A DNA stretch of 64,000 nucleotides. Origin: Parvibaculaceae bacterium. Its GTDB lineage: Bacteria > Pseudomonadota > Alphaproteobacteria > Parvibaculales > Parvibaculaceae. This document shows, one piece after another, positions 18,126 to 26,780 of the stretch (positions are counted from its first letter, which is position 1; each line of letters begins with the position of its first letter). The notes under the pieces were generated by a model, which worked only from the letters and a program-made list of their open reading frames with translations, was not told where the DNA came from and did no database searches. Position numbers and translations under genes: made by a program. The stretch spans positions 32,289 through 96,288 of the forward strand of contig JARGNZ010000003.1 of NCBI GenBank assembly GCA_029209985.1. The letters run 5' to 3'.

Positions 18126-20054
18126 TTAAGACGTGCTGTCTTTTTTATCTTCGTCGTCAACTTCTTCGAAGTCGGCGTCGACGATATCTTCTGCTGCATC
18201 ACCGGTGTCGCGTGCTGCGTCTTCTGCAGCATCTTCACCTTCTTGGCCTTCACCCGCTTTATAAAGGGCTTCACCAAGTTTCATGGATGCTTCAGTCAAG
18301 GCTTGGATTTTAGCGGTGATCTCATCGCTATCGTCACCTTCAAGAGCAGCCTTCAAGTCGTCAACAGCAGCTTGTACCGGGGCTTTCACCTCGTCATCTA
18401 CTTTGTCGTCAACTTCCTCGAGCGTTTTTTCAGAAGAGTGAACCATAGCTTCACCCTGATTGCGGGCTTCCACTTGTTCACGACGCTTTTTGTCGTCATC
18501 CGCATGGGCTTCAGCGTCCTGTACCATCTGGTCGATGTCATCATCGGACAGACCGCCGGAAGCTTGAATTTGGATGGACTGCTCTTTGTTGGTTGCTTTG
18601 TCTTTAGCAGACACAGACACGATGCCGTTGGCATCAATATCAAAAGCCACTTCAATTTGCGGCACACCGCGTGGCGCCCCTGGGATACCAACAAGGTCGA
18701 ATTGACCCAATGCTTTGTTGTCGGCAGCCATTTCGCGCTCACCCTGGAAGACACGGATGGTCACAGCAGACTGATTATCTTCAGCTGTTGAGAAAACCTG
18801 TGATTTCTTCGTTGGGATTGTGGTGTTGCGATCGATCAAGCGTGTGAAGACACCGCCCAATGTTTCAATGCCCAAAGAAAGCGGCGTGACGTCGAGTAGA
18901 AGAACGTCTTTCACGTCGCCCTGTAGAACACCCGCTTGAATGGCAGCACCCATGGCCACCACTTCATCAGGGTTCACACCTTGGTGAGGCTCTTTGCCAA
19001 AGAAGTTTTTCACAGCTTCTTGTACTTTAGGCATCCGCGTCATACCACCGACCAACACAACTTCGTCGATGTCAGAGGCGTTCAAGCCCGCATCCGCAAG
19101 CGCTTTTTTGCAAGGCTCGATGGTGCGCTTGATGAGGTCTTCAACAACAGCTTCCAATTTTGCCCGCGTCAATTTCATGGTCAAGTGTTTAGGACCAGAA
19201 GAGTCAGCGGTGATGAAAGGCAGGTTGACTTCTGTTTGTGAAGAAGAAGAAAGCTCAATCTTTGCTTTCTCAGCAGCTTCTTTCAAACGCTGAAGAGCCA
19301 ACTTGTCTTTTTTCAGATCAATGCCGTTTTCTTTTTGGAATTCTTCGGCAAGATATTCGATGACCCGCATGTCGAAGTCTTCACCACCAAGGAATGTATC
19401 CCCGTTGGTAGATTTTACTTCAAACACGCCGTCGCCGATTTCCAAGATGGACACATCAAATGTACCGCCACCAAGGTCATAAACCGCAATGGTTTGGCCG
19501 TCGTTTTTGTCCAAGCCGTAAGCAAGGGCGGCAGCTGTTGGTTCGTTAATGATCCGCAAAACTTCAAGACCGGCAATCTTGCCTGCATCTTTTGTTGCTT
19601 GGCGCTGGCTATCATTAAAGTAAGCCGGAACAGTAATCACCGCTTGTGTCACTGTTTCACCAAGGAAGGTTTCCGCTGTCTCTTTCATTTTTTGCAAAAT
19701 GAAAGCGGAGACTTCTTGTGGAGAATATTTTTCGCCGCGCGCTTCAACCCAGGCATCACCATTGTCAGCTTTGACGATGTTGTAAGGCACCATCTTGGCG
19801 TCTTTTTTGGTGGTTGGGTCGTTGAAAGCACGACCGATGAGGCGCTTGATCGCGAAGAGTGTTGCTTGTGGGTTTGTTACAGCCTGCCGTTTTGCAGACT
19901 GACCAACGAGCTTTTCACCATCTTCGGTAAAGGCCACAATAGAGGGGGTGGTGCGAACGCCTTCTGCGTTCTCTACAACTTTAGGCTGGGAGCCTTCCAT
20001 GACCGAGACACACGAATTTGTCGTGCCTAGGTCAATACCGATGACTTTACCCAT
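18126..20054 (-). CDS. dnaK: molecular chaperone DnaK (Hsp70)
   Basis: DnaK is the cytoplasmic Hsp70, cycling with DnaJ and GrpE. The 642-residue protein has the ATPase signatures [34 protein letters not shown] and [14 protein letters not shown], the conserved linker region [19 protein letters not shown], a substrate domain and an acidic C-terminal tail ([12 protein letters not shown]). The start ATG is followed directly by the family N-terminus [10 protein letters not shown] near-ideal RpoH promoter lies 155-186 bp upstream; no CIRCE element is visible. Confidence 0.99.
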   Translation of the reverse strand: MGKVIGIDLGTTNSCVSVMEGSQPKVVENAEGVRTTPSIVAFTEDGEKLVGQSAKRQAVTNPQATLFAIKRLIGRAFNDPTTKKDAKMVPYNIVKADNGDAWVEARGEKYSPQEVSAFILQKMKETAETFLGETVTQAVITVPAYFNDSQRQATKDAGKIAGLEVLRIINEPTAAALAYGLDKNDGQTIAVYDLGGGTFDVSILEIGDGVFEVKSTNGDTFLGGEDFDMRVIEYLAEEFQKENGIDLKKDKLALQRLKEAAEKAKIELSSSSQTEVNLPFITADSSGPKHLTMKLTRAKLEAVVEDLIKRTIEPCKKALADAGLNASDIDEVVLVGGMTRMPKVQEAVKNFFGKEPHQGVNPDEVVAMGAAIQAGVLQGDVKDVLLLDVTPLSLGIETLGGVFTRLIDRNTTIPTKKSQVFSTAEDNQSAVTIRVFQGEREMAADNKALGQFDLVGIPGAPRGVPQIEVAFDIDANGIVSVSAKDKATNKEQSIQIQASGGLSDDDIDQMVQDAEAHADDDKKRREQVEARNQGEAMVHSSEKTLEEVDDKVDDEVKAPVQAAVDDLKAALEGDDSDEITAKIQALTEASMKLGEALYKAGEGQEGEDAAEDAARDTGDAAEDIVDADFEEVDDEDKKDSTS

Positions 20055-20386
20055 AATAAACTTTCCTTTTCAATTGCGGCAGGCCGATCGGGCCACAATG
20101 GCACCCAATCATCTGGGCCTTTTAGGCGAAACTGGTCGCCCATCCAACCCAAAATACGACCCCCAAAGGGATAAACGTTGTTTAAGGAACGGTATAAACC
20201 GATTACCACACATATAAGAGCGGTACGCGTCCCTCACAAGTGCGTCAAAACCGTATTTTGATGTCTTTTTAGGCCATTTAGGGATGAACTTGGATCAAAT
20301 CAGCGTATTTTGCCAATTGATCGGTTGCTCATTCTTCTAGGGCGGATAGATAATCTACAGATGGCAAAAGCACAAGAGGGCTTTGG
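20055..20386. other. 332-bp divergent region dnaK/alkB
   Basis: It contains the RpoH-type dnaK promoter (20209-20240), a 5' leader of about 150 bases for dnaK, and upstream of it the start region of alkB. No additional gene or tRNA was recognised, and no TTAGCACTC...GAGTGCTAA repeat is present. Confidence 0.6.
20209..20240 (-). promoter_or_regulatory. RpoH (sigma32) promoter of dnaK
   Basis: On the minus strand CTTG (20237-20240) and CTTATATGTG (20209-20218) are separated by 18 bp. This fits the alphaproteobacterial RpoH pattern CTTG-N17/18-CyTATnTnnG at every specified base. It points toward dnaK, which begins about 155 bp downstream. Confidence 0.75.
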
Positions 20387-21070
20387 ATGTCCAGCACATT
20401 GAAGACGGCGGCCCCCACGCCCATATCGCGCCCCCCAGCAAGGCCGCAACCCTTTCCCGGATTGCCGGAAGGTGTTTTGCTTTGGCAGGAATATTTAAGT
20501 CGCGCCGAGCAAGAGGCGATGGTTGAGGACGTACGCGCCGCCATCACCCAAGCCCCGCTCTTTCGGGGCACCATGCCTAAAACAGGCAAACCGCTTGGGC
20601 TTCAAATGAGCAATTTGGGGGATCTCGGTTGGTTTGCAGACCGGTCCGGCTATCGGTATGTGCCCACACATCCCAAAACAGGGGCACCGTGGCCAGCCAT
20701 TCTTCCCAGTTTGATGGCCTTGTGGCAAACCTTAGGAGACTATCCAGCACCCCCAGAAGCCTGTTTGGTCAATTATTACGGACCCGAAAATAAGCTTTCA
20801 TTACATCAAGATATGGACGAGCTAGATGTGCATGCCCCCATTTTGTCGGTCTCATTGGGGGATCAAGCGCTTTACCGCTTGGGTGGCTTGGCCCGTAAAG
20901 ACAAAACCCAGTCTTTCCGCCTTAATTCAGGAGATGTGCTGGTCCTCACGGGTCCAGCGCGTATGCGTTTTCATGGGGTGGACCGCATCTATCCGGGCAC
21001 ATCCACTCTGCTCAAACAGCCCGGTCGGATTAATCTGACCTTGAGGCGCGTGAACCTGCCCCCAGATTAG
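20387..21070 (+). CDS. alkB: alpha-ketoglutarate-dependent DNA dealkylase AlkB
   Basis: AlkB removes methyl groups from 1-methyladenine and 3-methylcytosine by Fe(II)/2-oxoglutarate-dependent oxidation. The 227-residue protein has the iron ligands in LHQDMDE (about His140 and Asp142) and RFHGVDR (about His195), and the 2-oxoglutarate-binding RINLTLRR near the end; NYYGPENKLSLHQD is the family core. It is divergent from dnaK, and its stop overlaps the stop of the convergent TetR gene by 4 bp. No ada gene is adjacent, so induction by alkylation is not evident. Confidence 0.93.
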   Translation: MSSTLKTAAPTPISRPPARPQPFPGLPEGVLLWQEYLSRAEQEAMVEDVRAAITQAPLFRGTMPKTGKPLGLQMSNLGDLGWFADRSGYRYVPTHPKTGAPWPAILPSLMALWQTLGDYPAPPEACLVNYYGPENKLSLHQDMDELDVHAPILSVSLGDQALYRLGGLARKDKTQSFRLNSGDVLVLTGPARMRFHGVDRIYPGTSTLLKQPGRINLTLRRVNLPPD

Positions 21071-21759
21071 AGCCCTTTTTTGAACAGCTTGCGGCCCGGT
21101 TTGGTGGCAATGCCGAGGACAATATAGTGGATAAGCTCATCCAAGCGTTCTGGCCGCCCTGCGCCTGCACCATTGCGCCAGCTCAGACGCACAGCCCCGT
21201 GCAAGGTGGCAAAAGGACCTTGCAGCAATAGGTCATCAGGCAGCGGCCGGAAAATTTCTTCACTCATGCCTTGCTGTAATATTTTGATAAATTGATCGCG
21301 AATGGCGTGTTCAATGCCGCCCCATTCCGCCCGTGTCACAATAGAGAGGCGATTACGAAAAGCTTCGCGACCGCAAAACTGCGCCAGATTACGTTGTGCC
21401 ATGTCTAAATCGGTTTGCGCCCAATAGTGCACGATGAAGGCTTTGAGCTGGCTAAGAGCAGGCAGCGTGTCGTCAATTTCTGATAAATGCGCGAGCAAGT
21501 CTTGGTCTAACCGAATAGCAAGGCGCGCATAAATTTCGTCTTTGCTCACAAAGTGTTTGTAAACAGTCCCTTTGCCGATTTCAGCTTTCGCTGCGATTTT
21601 GTCAATGGTGACGTGTTCCCAATCATCTCCATCAAACAGCGACAGGGCTGCCTGTAGGATTTCATTTTCGCGGCGTGCAAATTCACGCAATCGACGATCG
21701 GCAACGCTCATGGGCTTTGTCTCCGCACTGTCTGTCGTTTCGACTGTGGTTGGCTCCAT
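21067..21759 (-). CDS. TetR/AcrR family transcriptional regulator
   Basis: This 230-residue regulator has an N-terminal TetR DNA-binding domain at about 25-75 (ILQAALSLFDGDDWEHVTIDKIAAKAEIGKGTVYKHF split over helix-turn-helix) and a helical ligand domain. The ATG at 21759 is preceded by GAGGACGAG and was preferred to a frame 32 codons longer. No divergently transcribed transporter or enzyme gene is next to it, so the target and ligand are unknown. Confidence 0.9.
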   Translation of the reverse strand: MEPTTVETTDSAETKPMSVADRRLREFARRENEILQAALSLFDGDDWEHVTIDKIAAKAEIGKGTVYKHFVSKDEIYARLAIRLDQDLLAHLSEIDDTLPALSQLKAFIVHYWAQTDLDMAQRNLAQFCGREAFRNRLSIVTRAEWGGIEHAIRDQFIKILQQGMSEEIFRPLPDDLLLQGPFATLHGAVRLSWRNGAGAGRPERLDELIHYIVLGIATKPGRKLFKKGL

Positions 21760-21938
21760 CTCGTCCTCGCTCGTAAAATCAATGCGCAATTGAACTCTAA
21801 GGACGTTCAGCGACCTAAAGGTCTCCAGCCATCCATAGCGAGGGGAGAAAAGCAAACCTATGCGTCAACCATGTGACATATGGCCCACAGTCTCAAGTCG
21901 ACTGTGAGTAATATTGTTCTGAAACGGAGGCAGCGCAC

Positions 21939-21974
21939 AAAAAACCCCGCCTGCCAGAAGGCAATGCGGGGTTT
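21939..21974 (-). terminator. terminator of hrcA-grpE
   Basis: AAACCCCGC (21942-21950) pairs with GCGGGGTTT (21966-21974), with GCC/GGC continuing inside, and on the minus strand it is followed by UUUUGUG. It lies 21 bp past the grpE stop. Confidence 0.85.
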
Positions 21975-21994
21975 GAAAGAAGCACTGGCGCGAT

Positions 21995-22642
21995 TTAGGC
22001 CGTTTTATCAACCTGTGCACCCGGTGGTGTATCACCTGCTGGCGGTGTGGATTGCGGCTCGCTTTTTGCAATGCCAACTTTGGCCGCCCGGAGCAAACGC
22101 TCACCAATCATATAACCAGTTTCAACGATTTGAATGATCGCGCCCCCCGGTTGGCCGGTGCCGGGTACTTCAAACATTGCTTCATGCTGATTGGCGTCAA
22201 ACTTGGTGCCAATTTCTGGATGAATAGGCACGATCCCGTGCCGCTCGAATGCAGAAATCAATGACTTTTCGGTCATTTCAACGCCTTCGAGCACGGCTTT
22301 AACCACATCATTGGCGGAAGCTTTTTCTTCTTCGGGCATGGAATCTAAAGCGCGGCGCAAATTGTCAGAAACGCCTAGCATGTCGCGGGCAAATTTGGTC
22401 ACACCGTATTTAGTGGCGTCCACTTTTTCGCGCTCGGAGCGGCGACGAAGGTTTTCCATCTCTGCAATGGTGCGCAGCAATTTGTCTTTCAGGTCAGCAG
22501 CTTCTGCCGCTAAAGCTTCTAGCGGGTCGATCTCAAGCTCTTCAAACGCTTCTACATTATCGCCATCTTCCAAAGGAGTTTGGTCTTCGTTAAAAGCTTC
22601 CGTTTCAGGAGTTTCATTTTCTGGCTTTTCGGTCTCGCTCAT
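21995..22642 (-). CDS. grpE: nucleotide exchange factor GrpE
   Basis: GrpE releases ADP from DnaK and acts as a thermosensor. The 215-residue protein has an acidic N-terminal tail, a long helix at about 45-95 (EALAAEAADLKDKLLRT, AEMENLRRRSEREK) and the C-terminal beta domain with the family motif GVEMTEKSLISAFERHGI and VPGTGQPGGAIIQIVETGY. I chose the ATG at 22642; a GTG three codons earlier is also possible. It follows hrcA by 143 bp in the same direction, forming the hrcA-grpE unit, separate from dnaKJ. Confidence 0.97.
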   Translation of the reverse strand: MSETEKPENETPETEAFNEDQTPLEDGDNVEAFEELEIDPLEALAAEAADLKDKLLRTIAEMENLRRRSEREKVDATKYGVTKFARDMLGVSDNLRRALDSMPEEEKASANDVVKAVLEGVEMTEKSLISAFERHGIVPIHPEIGTKFDANQHEAMFEVPGTGQPGGAIIQIVETGYMIGERLLRAAKVGIAKSEPQSTPPAGDTPPGAQVDKTA

Positions 22643-22671
22643 GCTCGGCACTCTATTGTTAGGGGAAGGCG

Positions 22672-22692
22672 GCCAGTTTCATGCAAACTGGC
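22672..22692 (-). promoter_or_regulatory. inverted repeat in the grpE leader
   Basis: GCCAGTTT-CATGC-AAACTGGC is a perfect 8-bp inverted repeat, 30 bp upstream of the grpE start. No U tract follows on the minus strand, so it is not a plain terminator. It may be an operator or a leader hairpin that tunes grpE translation. Confidence 0.4.
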
Positions 22693-22785
22693 AAGCTGCG
22701 GGCAAGATGTGCGACGAGATGGCTATAATGTCAACCGTCCAGAGGTCTAAAGACGCTCCACGAGGCAACTTGCCACTCTGAAAGT

Positions 22786-23898
22786 TTAGGTTTCGCGCCC
22801 AATCATTCGGCTAATCACGGTTGCGGTATAGTCAACCATCGGAATGATCTTGGCGTAGTTCAGCCGTGTTGGCCCAATTACGCCTAAAACCCCCACAATT
22901 TGGCGCTTTTCGTCTCTAAATGGGCTGACGACGACGGATGAGCCGGACAGACCAAAGTGTTTGCTTTCGGAGCCAATAAAGATGCGCACCCCTTCCGCCT
23001 GCTCTGCGCGACCGAGCAATTGTACAAGGTCCGCCTTGTTTTCCAGCTCTTCAAAAAGGTGCCGCACCTGCTCCAAATCAGCCATGGCGGTGACATTATC
23101 AAGTAGCCGGGATTGCCCCGTCACAATGAGAGAGCGCGTATCGCCGCTCATTCCGGACCCGGAACTAGATAGGTTTGGGGTAAATTGAGTAGGTCCGCCT
23201 TCGCTTCCAGCCCACGCGGCAAGCCCCGCATCGATCAGGCGGCGAGTGATTTCCTGTAGTTCTTGGCGTTGGGAGCGAATTTCAATGTCCAGTTGGCTGG
23301 CCAACTCACTTACCGTGCGCCCCCGAAAGCGGGCATTGAGATAATTGGTGGCCTCGGTCAAGGCAGAGGGCGTAATCCCCGGCGGCACCTCAATAACGCG
23401 GTTTTCCACCGTGCCATCTTCTGTCACCATCACCACCAAGGCGCGGGTGCCATCGACCGGCACAAATTCGATATGTTTTAGTACAGCATCATTTTTGGGG
23501 GCCAGCACAAGCCCGGCACATTGGCTCAAACCCGACAAGAGGTGCGAGGCATCCCGCAAAATATCATCCAACCCTTGAGAGGAGTTGGCCCCGCGCATCT
23601 GTACTTCAATTTGATGGCGTTCAGGCTCAGACAGATGCCCAAGCTCCAGCAATCCATCGACAAACATCCGTAAGCCCGCATCTGTGGGCAGGCGGCCCGC
23701 GCTTGTGTGAGGGGCAAAGAGCAGGCCCAAGCCTTCAAGGTCAGACATCACATTGCGCACGGTGGCGGCTGAAACTGGGTTGGAAAGGTTCTGGGAAAGC
23801 GTACGCGAGCCAACAGGCTCCCCTGTTTCAAGGTAGGTCTCTACAATTTGGCGCAAAATATCTTGCGATCTACGATTGAGATCCTTCAACCCGCTCAT
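22786..23898 (-). CDS. hrcA: heat-inducible transcription repressor HrcA
   Basis: HrcA represses groESL or dnaK operons by binding CIRCE (TTAGCACTC-N9-GAGTGCTAA). The 370-residue protein has the N-terminal winged helix (LNRRSQDILRQIVETYLETGEPVGS, helix SAATVRNVMSDLEGLGLL) and the C-terminal domain ending VVDYTATVISRMI-like. The ATG at 23898 was chosen because it gives the family N-terminus and follows GGATGAG; an ATG pair five codons upstream is embedded in a 13-bp tandem repeat. No CIRCE is present in this window, so its target is likely elsewhere, probably groESL. Confidence 0.96.
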   Translation of the reverse strand: MSGLKDLNRRSQDILRQIVETYLETGEPVGSRTLSQNLSNPVSAATVRNVMSDLEGLGLLFAPHTSAGRLPTDAGLRMFVDGLLELGHLSEPERHQIEVQMRGANSSQGLDDILRDASHLLSGLSQCAGLVLAPKNDAVLKHIEFVPVDGTRALVVMVTEDGTVENRVIEVPPGITPSALTEATNYLNARFRGRTVSELASQLDIEIRSQRQELQEITRRLIDAGLAAWAGSEGGPTQFTPNLSSSGSGMSGDTRSLIVTGQSRLLDNVTAMADLEQVRHLFEELENKADLVQLLGRAEQAEGVRIFIGSESKHFGLSGSSVVVSPFRDEKRQIVGVLGVIGPTRLNYAKIIPMVDYTATVISRMIGRET

Positions 23899-23907
23899 GT
23901 ACTCATC

Positions 23908-23946
23908 CATCATTACCGGCCATCATTACCGGCCATCACTACCAGT
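23908..23946. repeat. 13-bp tandem repeat at the hrcA start
   Basis: CATCATTACCGGC occurs twice in tandem (23908-23920 and 23921-23933), followed by a degenerate third copy. On the minus strand it covers alternative start codons and the leader of hrcA. Because 13 is not a multiple of three, gain or loss of a copy would change upstream reading frames but not the start at 23898. Confidence 0.75.
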
Positions 23947-24248
23947 AACCTGCCCTAGGTGGTCCTACCCATTCGCTTGAGAAGGCGCGAACAGTTTCAG
24001 TCAGCCTAGAGTTTAGGCGCTCGGAAATCTTATCCTACTATATTGCGGCCTAACAGTTTGAAATATGTAGGTATTTAACGGTCCACGTCAATCAGCAGGC
24101 CGCTACAATAAATATCAATTCAACACGAGACGATGACGTTCCATGGTTGACAATCAGCCGTTTGCGGGCTTTTGTGCGCCCTTGACCCCCCTTCCCGCAG
24201 GCATCCAATTTGGGATGCCGCGCCGGACGTCTAAGGAACGGAAAAACT
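23914..24248. other. 335-bp divergent region hrcA/rph
   Basis: Besides the tandem repeat it holds a perfect -35-like TTGACA at 24147-24152 toward rph, without a good -10, and on the minus strand TTGACG-N16-TACATA toward hrcA. A 7-bp hairpin, GGCATCC/GGATGCC, lies at 24200-24219 in the rph leader. No small gene was recognised. Confidence 0.45.
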
Positions 24249-24962
24249 ATGCGCCCTTCAGGCCGTACGCCCACCCAAATGCGTGAAATCTCATTGGAAA
24301 CTGGTTATGCCAAAAAAGCAGAAGGCTCATGCCTTGTGAAATTTGGCGACACGCACGTGTTGTGCACCGCAAGCCTCGAAGAACGTGTGCCGCCCTTCCT
24401 AAAAGGGAAAGGCCAAGGTTGGGTCACCGCAGAATATGGCATGTTGCCGCGTTCAACCGATAGCCGGATGCGCCGTGAAGCATCATCAGGCAAGCAATCA
24501 GGCCGCACCCAAGAAATTCAACGTTTGATCGGTCGCTCCTTGCGGGCCGTTGTGGACATGAAAGCTTTGGGCGAACGTCAAATCACTGTTGATTGTGATG
24601 TCATTCAAGCCGATGGCGGGACACGTACCGCTGCCATCACAGGTGGATGGGTTGCTTTGCACGAATGCATCGAATGGATGCGGGGCCGCAACATGTTGGT
24701 GAAGTCACCATTGAAAGATCATGTCGCAGCGATCTCATGCGGAATTTATAACGGCACGCCGGTGACGGATTTGGATTATCCTGAAGACAGCAACGCCGAC
24801 ACAGACGCAAACTTTGTCATGACAGGCATGGGCGGCATTGTGGAAATTCAAGCCACCGCTGAAGGTGAACCGTTCACCCGTGCGCAATACGACAATATTT
24901 TTGATCTGGCCAAAACCTCTATCCGCGAATTGGTAGAGCTTCAGAAAAAAGCGATTTCATAA
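24249..24962 (+). CDS. rph: ribonuclease PH
   Basis: RNase PH is a phosphorolytic 3'-5' exoribonuclease that trims tRNA precursors. The 237-residue protein matches the E. coli length and shows [20 protein letters not shown], the [14 protein letters not shown] segment, and the phosphate-binding [16 protein letters not shown] and [18 protein letters not shown]. The ATG at 24249, after AAGGAACGG, was chosen over one 13 codons upstream. rdgB follows after 5 bp. Confidence 0.97.
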   Translation: MRPSGRTPTQMREISLETGYAKKAEGSCLVKFGDTHVLCTASLEERVPPFLKGKGQGWVTAEYGMLPRSTDSRMRREASSGKQSGRTQEIQRLIGRSLRAVVDMKALGERQITVDCDVIQADGGTRTAAITGGWVALHECIEWMRGRNMLVKSPLKDHVAAISCGIYNGTPVTDLDYPEDSNADTDANFVMTGMGGIVEIQATAEGEPFTRAQYDNIFDLAKTSIRELVELQKKAIS

Positions 24963-24967
24963 CCATC

Positions 24968-25597
24968 ATGACTGACGCACAAAACAAGCAAAGCCATAGA
25001 CAGCTCGAAAAAGGCAAGCTCGTTGTCGCCAGTCACAATGCGGGCAAGGTGCGCGAAATTCGCGACCTTCTCGCCCCCTTTGGCATTGAACCAATTTCGG
25101 CTGGGGACCTGGGTCTGCCAGAACCCGAAGAAACCGGCACAACATTTCAAGCCAATGCAGAACTCAAGGCGTTGGCGGCAGCAACTGCCGCCAACTTGCC
25201 AGCCCTTGCAGACGATTCAGGTCTTGCCGTTAAAATTCTCGAGGGGGCACCCGGCATCTATTCAGCTCGCTGGGCCGGCCCGGAAAAAGATTTTTCCATG
25301 GCAATGGAAGAAGTTGAAAAAGCCATTCACGAAGCCGGTGCACATGATCGCTCCGCTCACTTTGTTTGTGGCTTGGCGCTGGCGTGGCCAGATGGGCACA
25401 TAGAATATTTTGAAGGCACAGTAGACGGCACCATTGTTTGGCCGCCACGTGGCGAGCGCGGGTTTGGGTATGATCCCATCTTCCAGCCCTTGCGACGCGC
25501 AGAAACATTTGCGGAAATTGAACCAAATGAAAAACATGCCATGTCGCACCGGGCCCATGCTTTTCGCCAACTAACGAGTGCGTGCTTTGGCCGTTAA
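24968..25597 (+). CDS. rdgB: XTP/dITP pyrophosphatase RdgB
   Basis: RdgB hydrolyses deaminated purine nucleotides (XTP, dITP) and so keeps them out of DNA. The 209-residue Ham1-family protein has the nucleotide-binding [10 protein letters not shown], the metal-binding [22 protein letters not shown] region and the [13 protein letters not shown] and MSHRAHAF motifs. rph-rdgB-hemW is a recurrent gene order in alphaproteobacteria. Confidence 0.96.
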   Translation: MTDAQNKQSHRQLEKGKLVVASHNAGKVREIRDLLAPFGIEPISAGDLGLPEPEETGTTFQANAELKALAAATAANLPALADDSGLAVKILEGAPGIYSARWAGPEKDFSMAMEEVEKAIHEAGAHDRSAHFVCGLALAWPDGHIEYFEGTVDGTIVWPPRGERGFGYDPIFQPLRRAETFAEIEPNEKHAMSHRAHAFRQLTSACFGR

Positions 25598-25610
25598 GTC
25601 CCCCTCCCAC

Positions 25611-26780
25611 ATGCAGGAGGCAAACGCGCCCTTGGATGATGGCACCCCCGGTTTTGGCATTTATATTCATTGGCCGTTCTGCCTATCAAAATGCCCCTAT
25701 TGCGATTTCAATTCCCATGTGGATCGCAAAGTAGATGAAGCCCGTTTTGTCGATGCGATTATTACGGAGTTACGCCACAACCGGGAATTAACCGGCCCGC
25801 GTCCCGTGACCAGCATCTTTTTTGGCGGGGGCACGCCCTCCTTGCTGACGCCGCAATCGGTAGAACGTCTTCTGATAGCAACCCATAATCTATGGCCGAT
25901 GACAAATCATGTTGAAATCAGCATGGAAGCCAATCCCACCAGTGTTGAAACCGCCTACCTGCAAGGATACAGGGCAGCGGGGGTGACACGCCTTTCATTA
26001 GGCGTGCAGGCATTGCGTGATGAGGACTTGCGGTTTTTAGGTCGCTTGCACACCGTGGGTGAGGCCCTACAGGCCGTTAAATTAGCGCGTGAAACATTCC
26101 CGCGCATTTCATTTGATTTGATCTATGCGCGTCCCGCTCAAACAGCCCAAGATTGGAAGCAGGAGCTGGAAGAAGCCATCAGCTATGCAGCAGACCATCT
26201 ATCGCTTTATCAGTTGACGATTGAGCCCGGCACGCCCTTTGAAAAATTGCACCATGCCGGGGCGCTCATTCCCCCTGACCCCGAAGCGGCAGCCACCCTG
26301 TATGATGTGACCCAAGATGTGTGCGGCAATGCAGGCTTGGATGCGTATGAAGTATCTAACCACGCACGCACCACAGATGCCTGCCGTCACAATCTCACGT
26401 ATTGGCGATATGGCGATTATGTCGGCGTTGGCCCCGGTGCCCACGGTCGCATCACCCTCAACGGGCAAAAGCGGGCAACCGAAACGCTGCTCATGCCCAC
26501 CGAGTGGCTCACTCAAGTTGAAAAGCTTGGTCATGGCCGCACACGGTTTGACCCTGTGGCGGGGGAGGTGCAAGCCGATGAAATGATGATGATGGGATTG
26601 CGGTTAAGCGAAGGCGTTTCTCTTTCGCGTTTCCAAACCCTCCGTGGACAGAGCATATCCAGTGATAAGCTTACTCATCTCCAGCAAGATGGGTTCTTGA
26701 CGCGAAAAGAAGACCGCCTCATCGCCACACCCAAAGGCCGCATGGTTTTGAACGGCGTTCTAAAAGAGCTGCTCTCTTAA
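25611..26780 (+). CDS. hemW: radical SAM heme chaperone HemW
   Basis: HemW resembles coproporphyrinogen dehydrogenase HemN but acts as a heme-binding chaperone for respiratory proteins. The 389-residue protein has the 4Fe-4S motif CLSKCPYCDF about 24 residues from the start and FFGGGTPSLL and SMEANPT segments. Start choice is uncertain: the ATG at 25611 lacks a Shine-Dalgarno, a GTG at 25578 would overlap rdgB by 20 bp, and a TTG at 25632 is preceded by AGGAGG at 25615-25620 with 11-base spacing. Its stop overlaps the convergent lpoA-like gene. Confidence 0.9.
   Translation: MQEANAPLDDGTPGFGIYIHWPFCLSKCPYCDFNSHVDRKVDEARFVDAIITELRHNRELTGPRPVTSIFFGGGTPSLLTPQSVERLLIATHNLWPMTNHVEISMEANPTSVETAYLQGYRAAGVTRLSLGVQALRDEDLRFLGRLHTVGEALQAVKLARETFPRISFDLIYARPAQTAQDWKQELEEAISYAADHLSLYQLTIEPGTPFEKLHHAGALIPPDPEAAATLYDVTQDVCGNAGLDAYEVSNHARTTDACRHNLTYWRYGDYVGVGPGAHGRITLNGQKRATETLLMPTEWLTQVEKLGHGRTRFDPVAGEVQADEMMMMGLRLSEGVSLSRFQTLRGQSISSDKLTHLQQDGFLTRKEDRLIATPKGRMVLNGVLKELLS

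Noticed and set aside
20387-21759. alkB-tetR as a defence or drug-resistance cassette
   Set aside because: The two genes are convergent and overlap only at their stops; no transporter or nuclease is near and composition is like the rest of the window.
20055-24248. CIRCE operator near dnaK, grpE or hrcA
   Set aside because: No TTAGCACTC-N9-GAGTGCTAA or close variant was seen. GGCACTC near grpE is only half of the element and has no partner.
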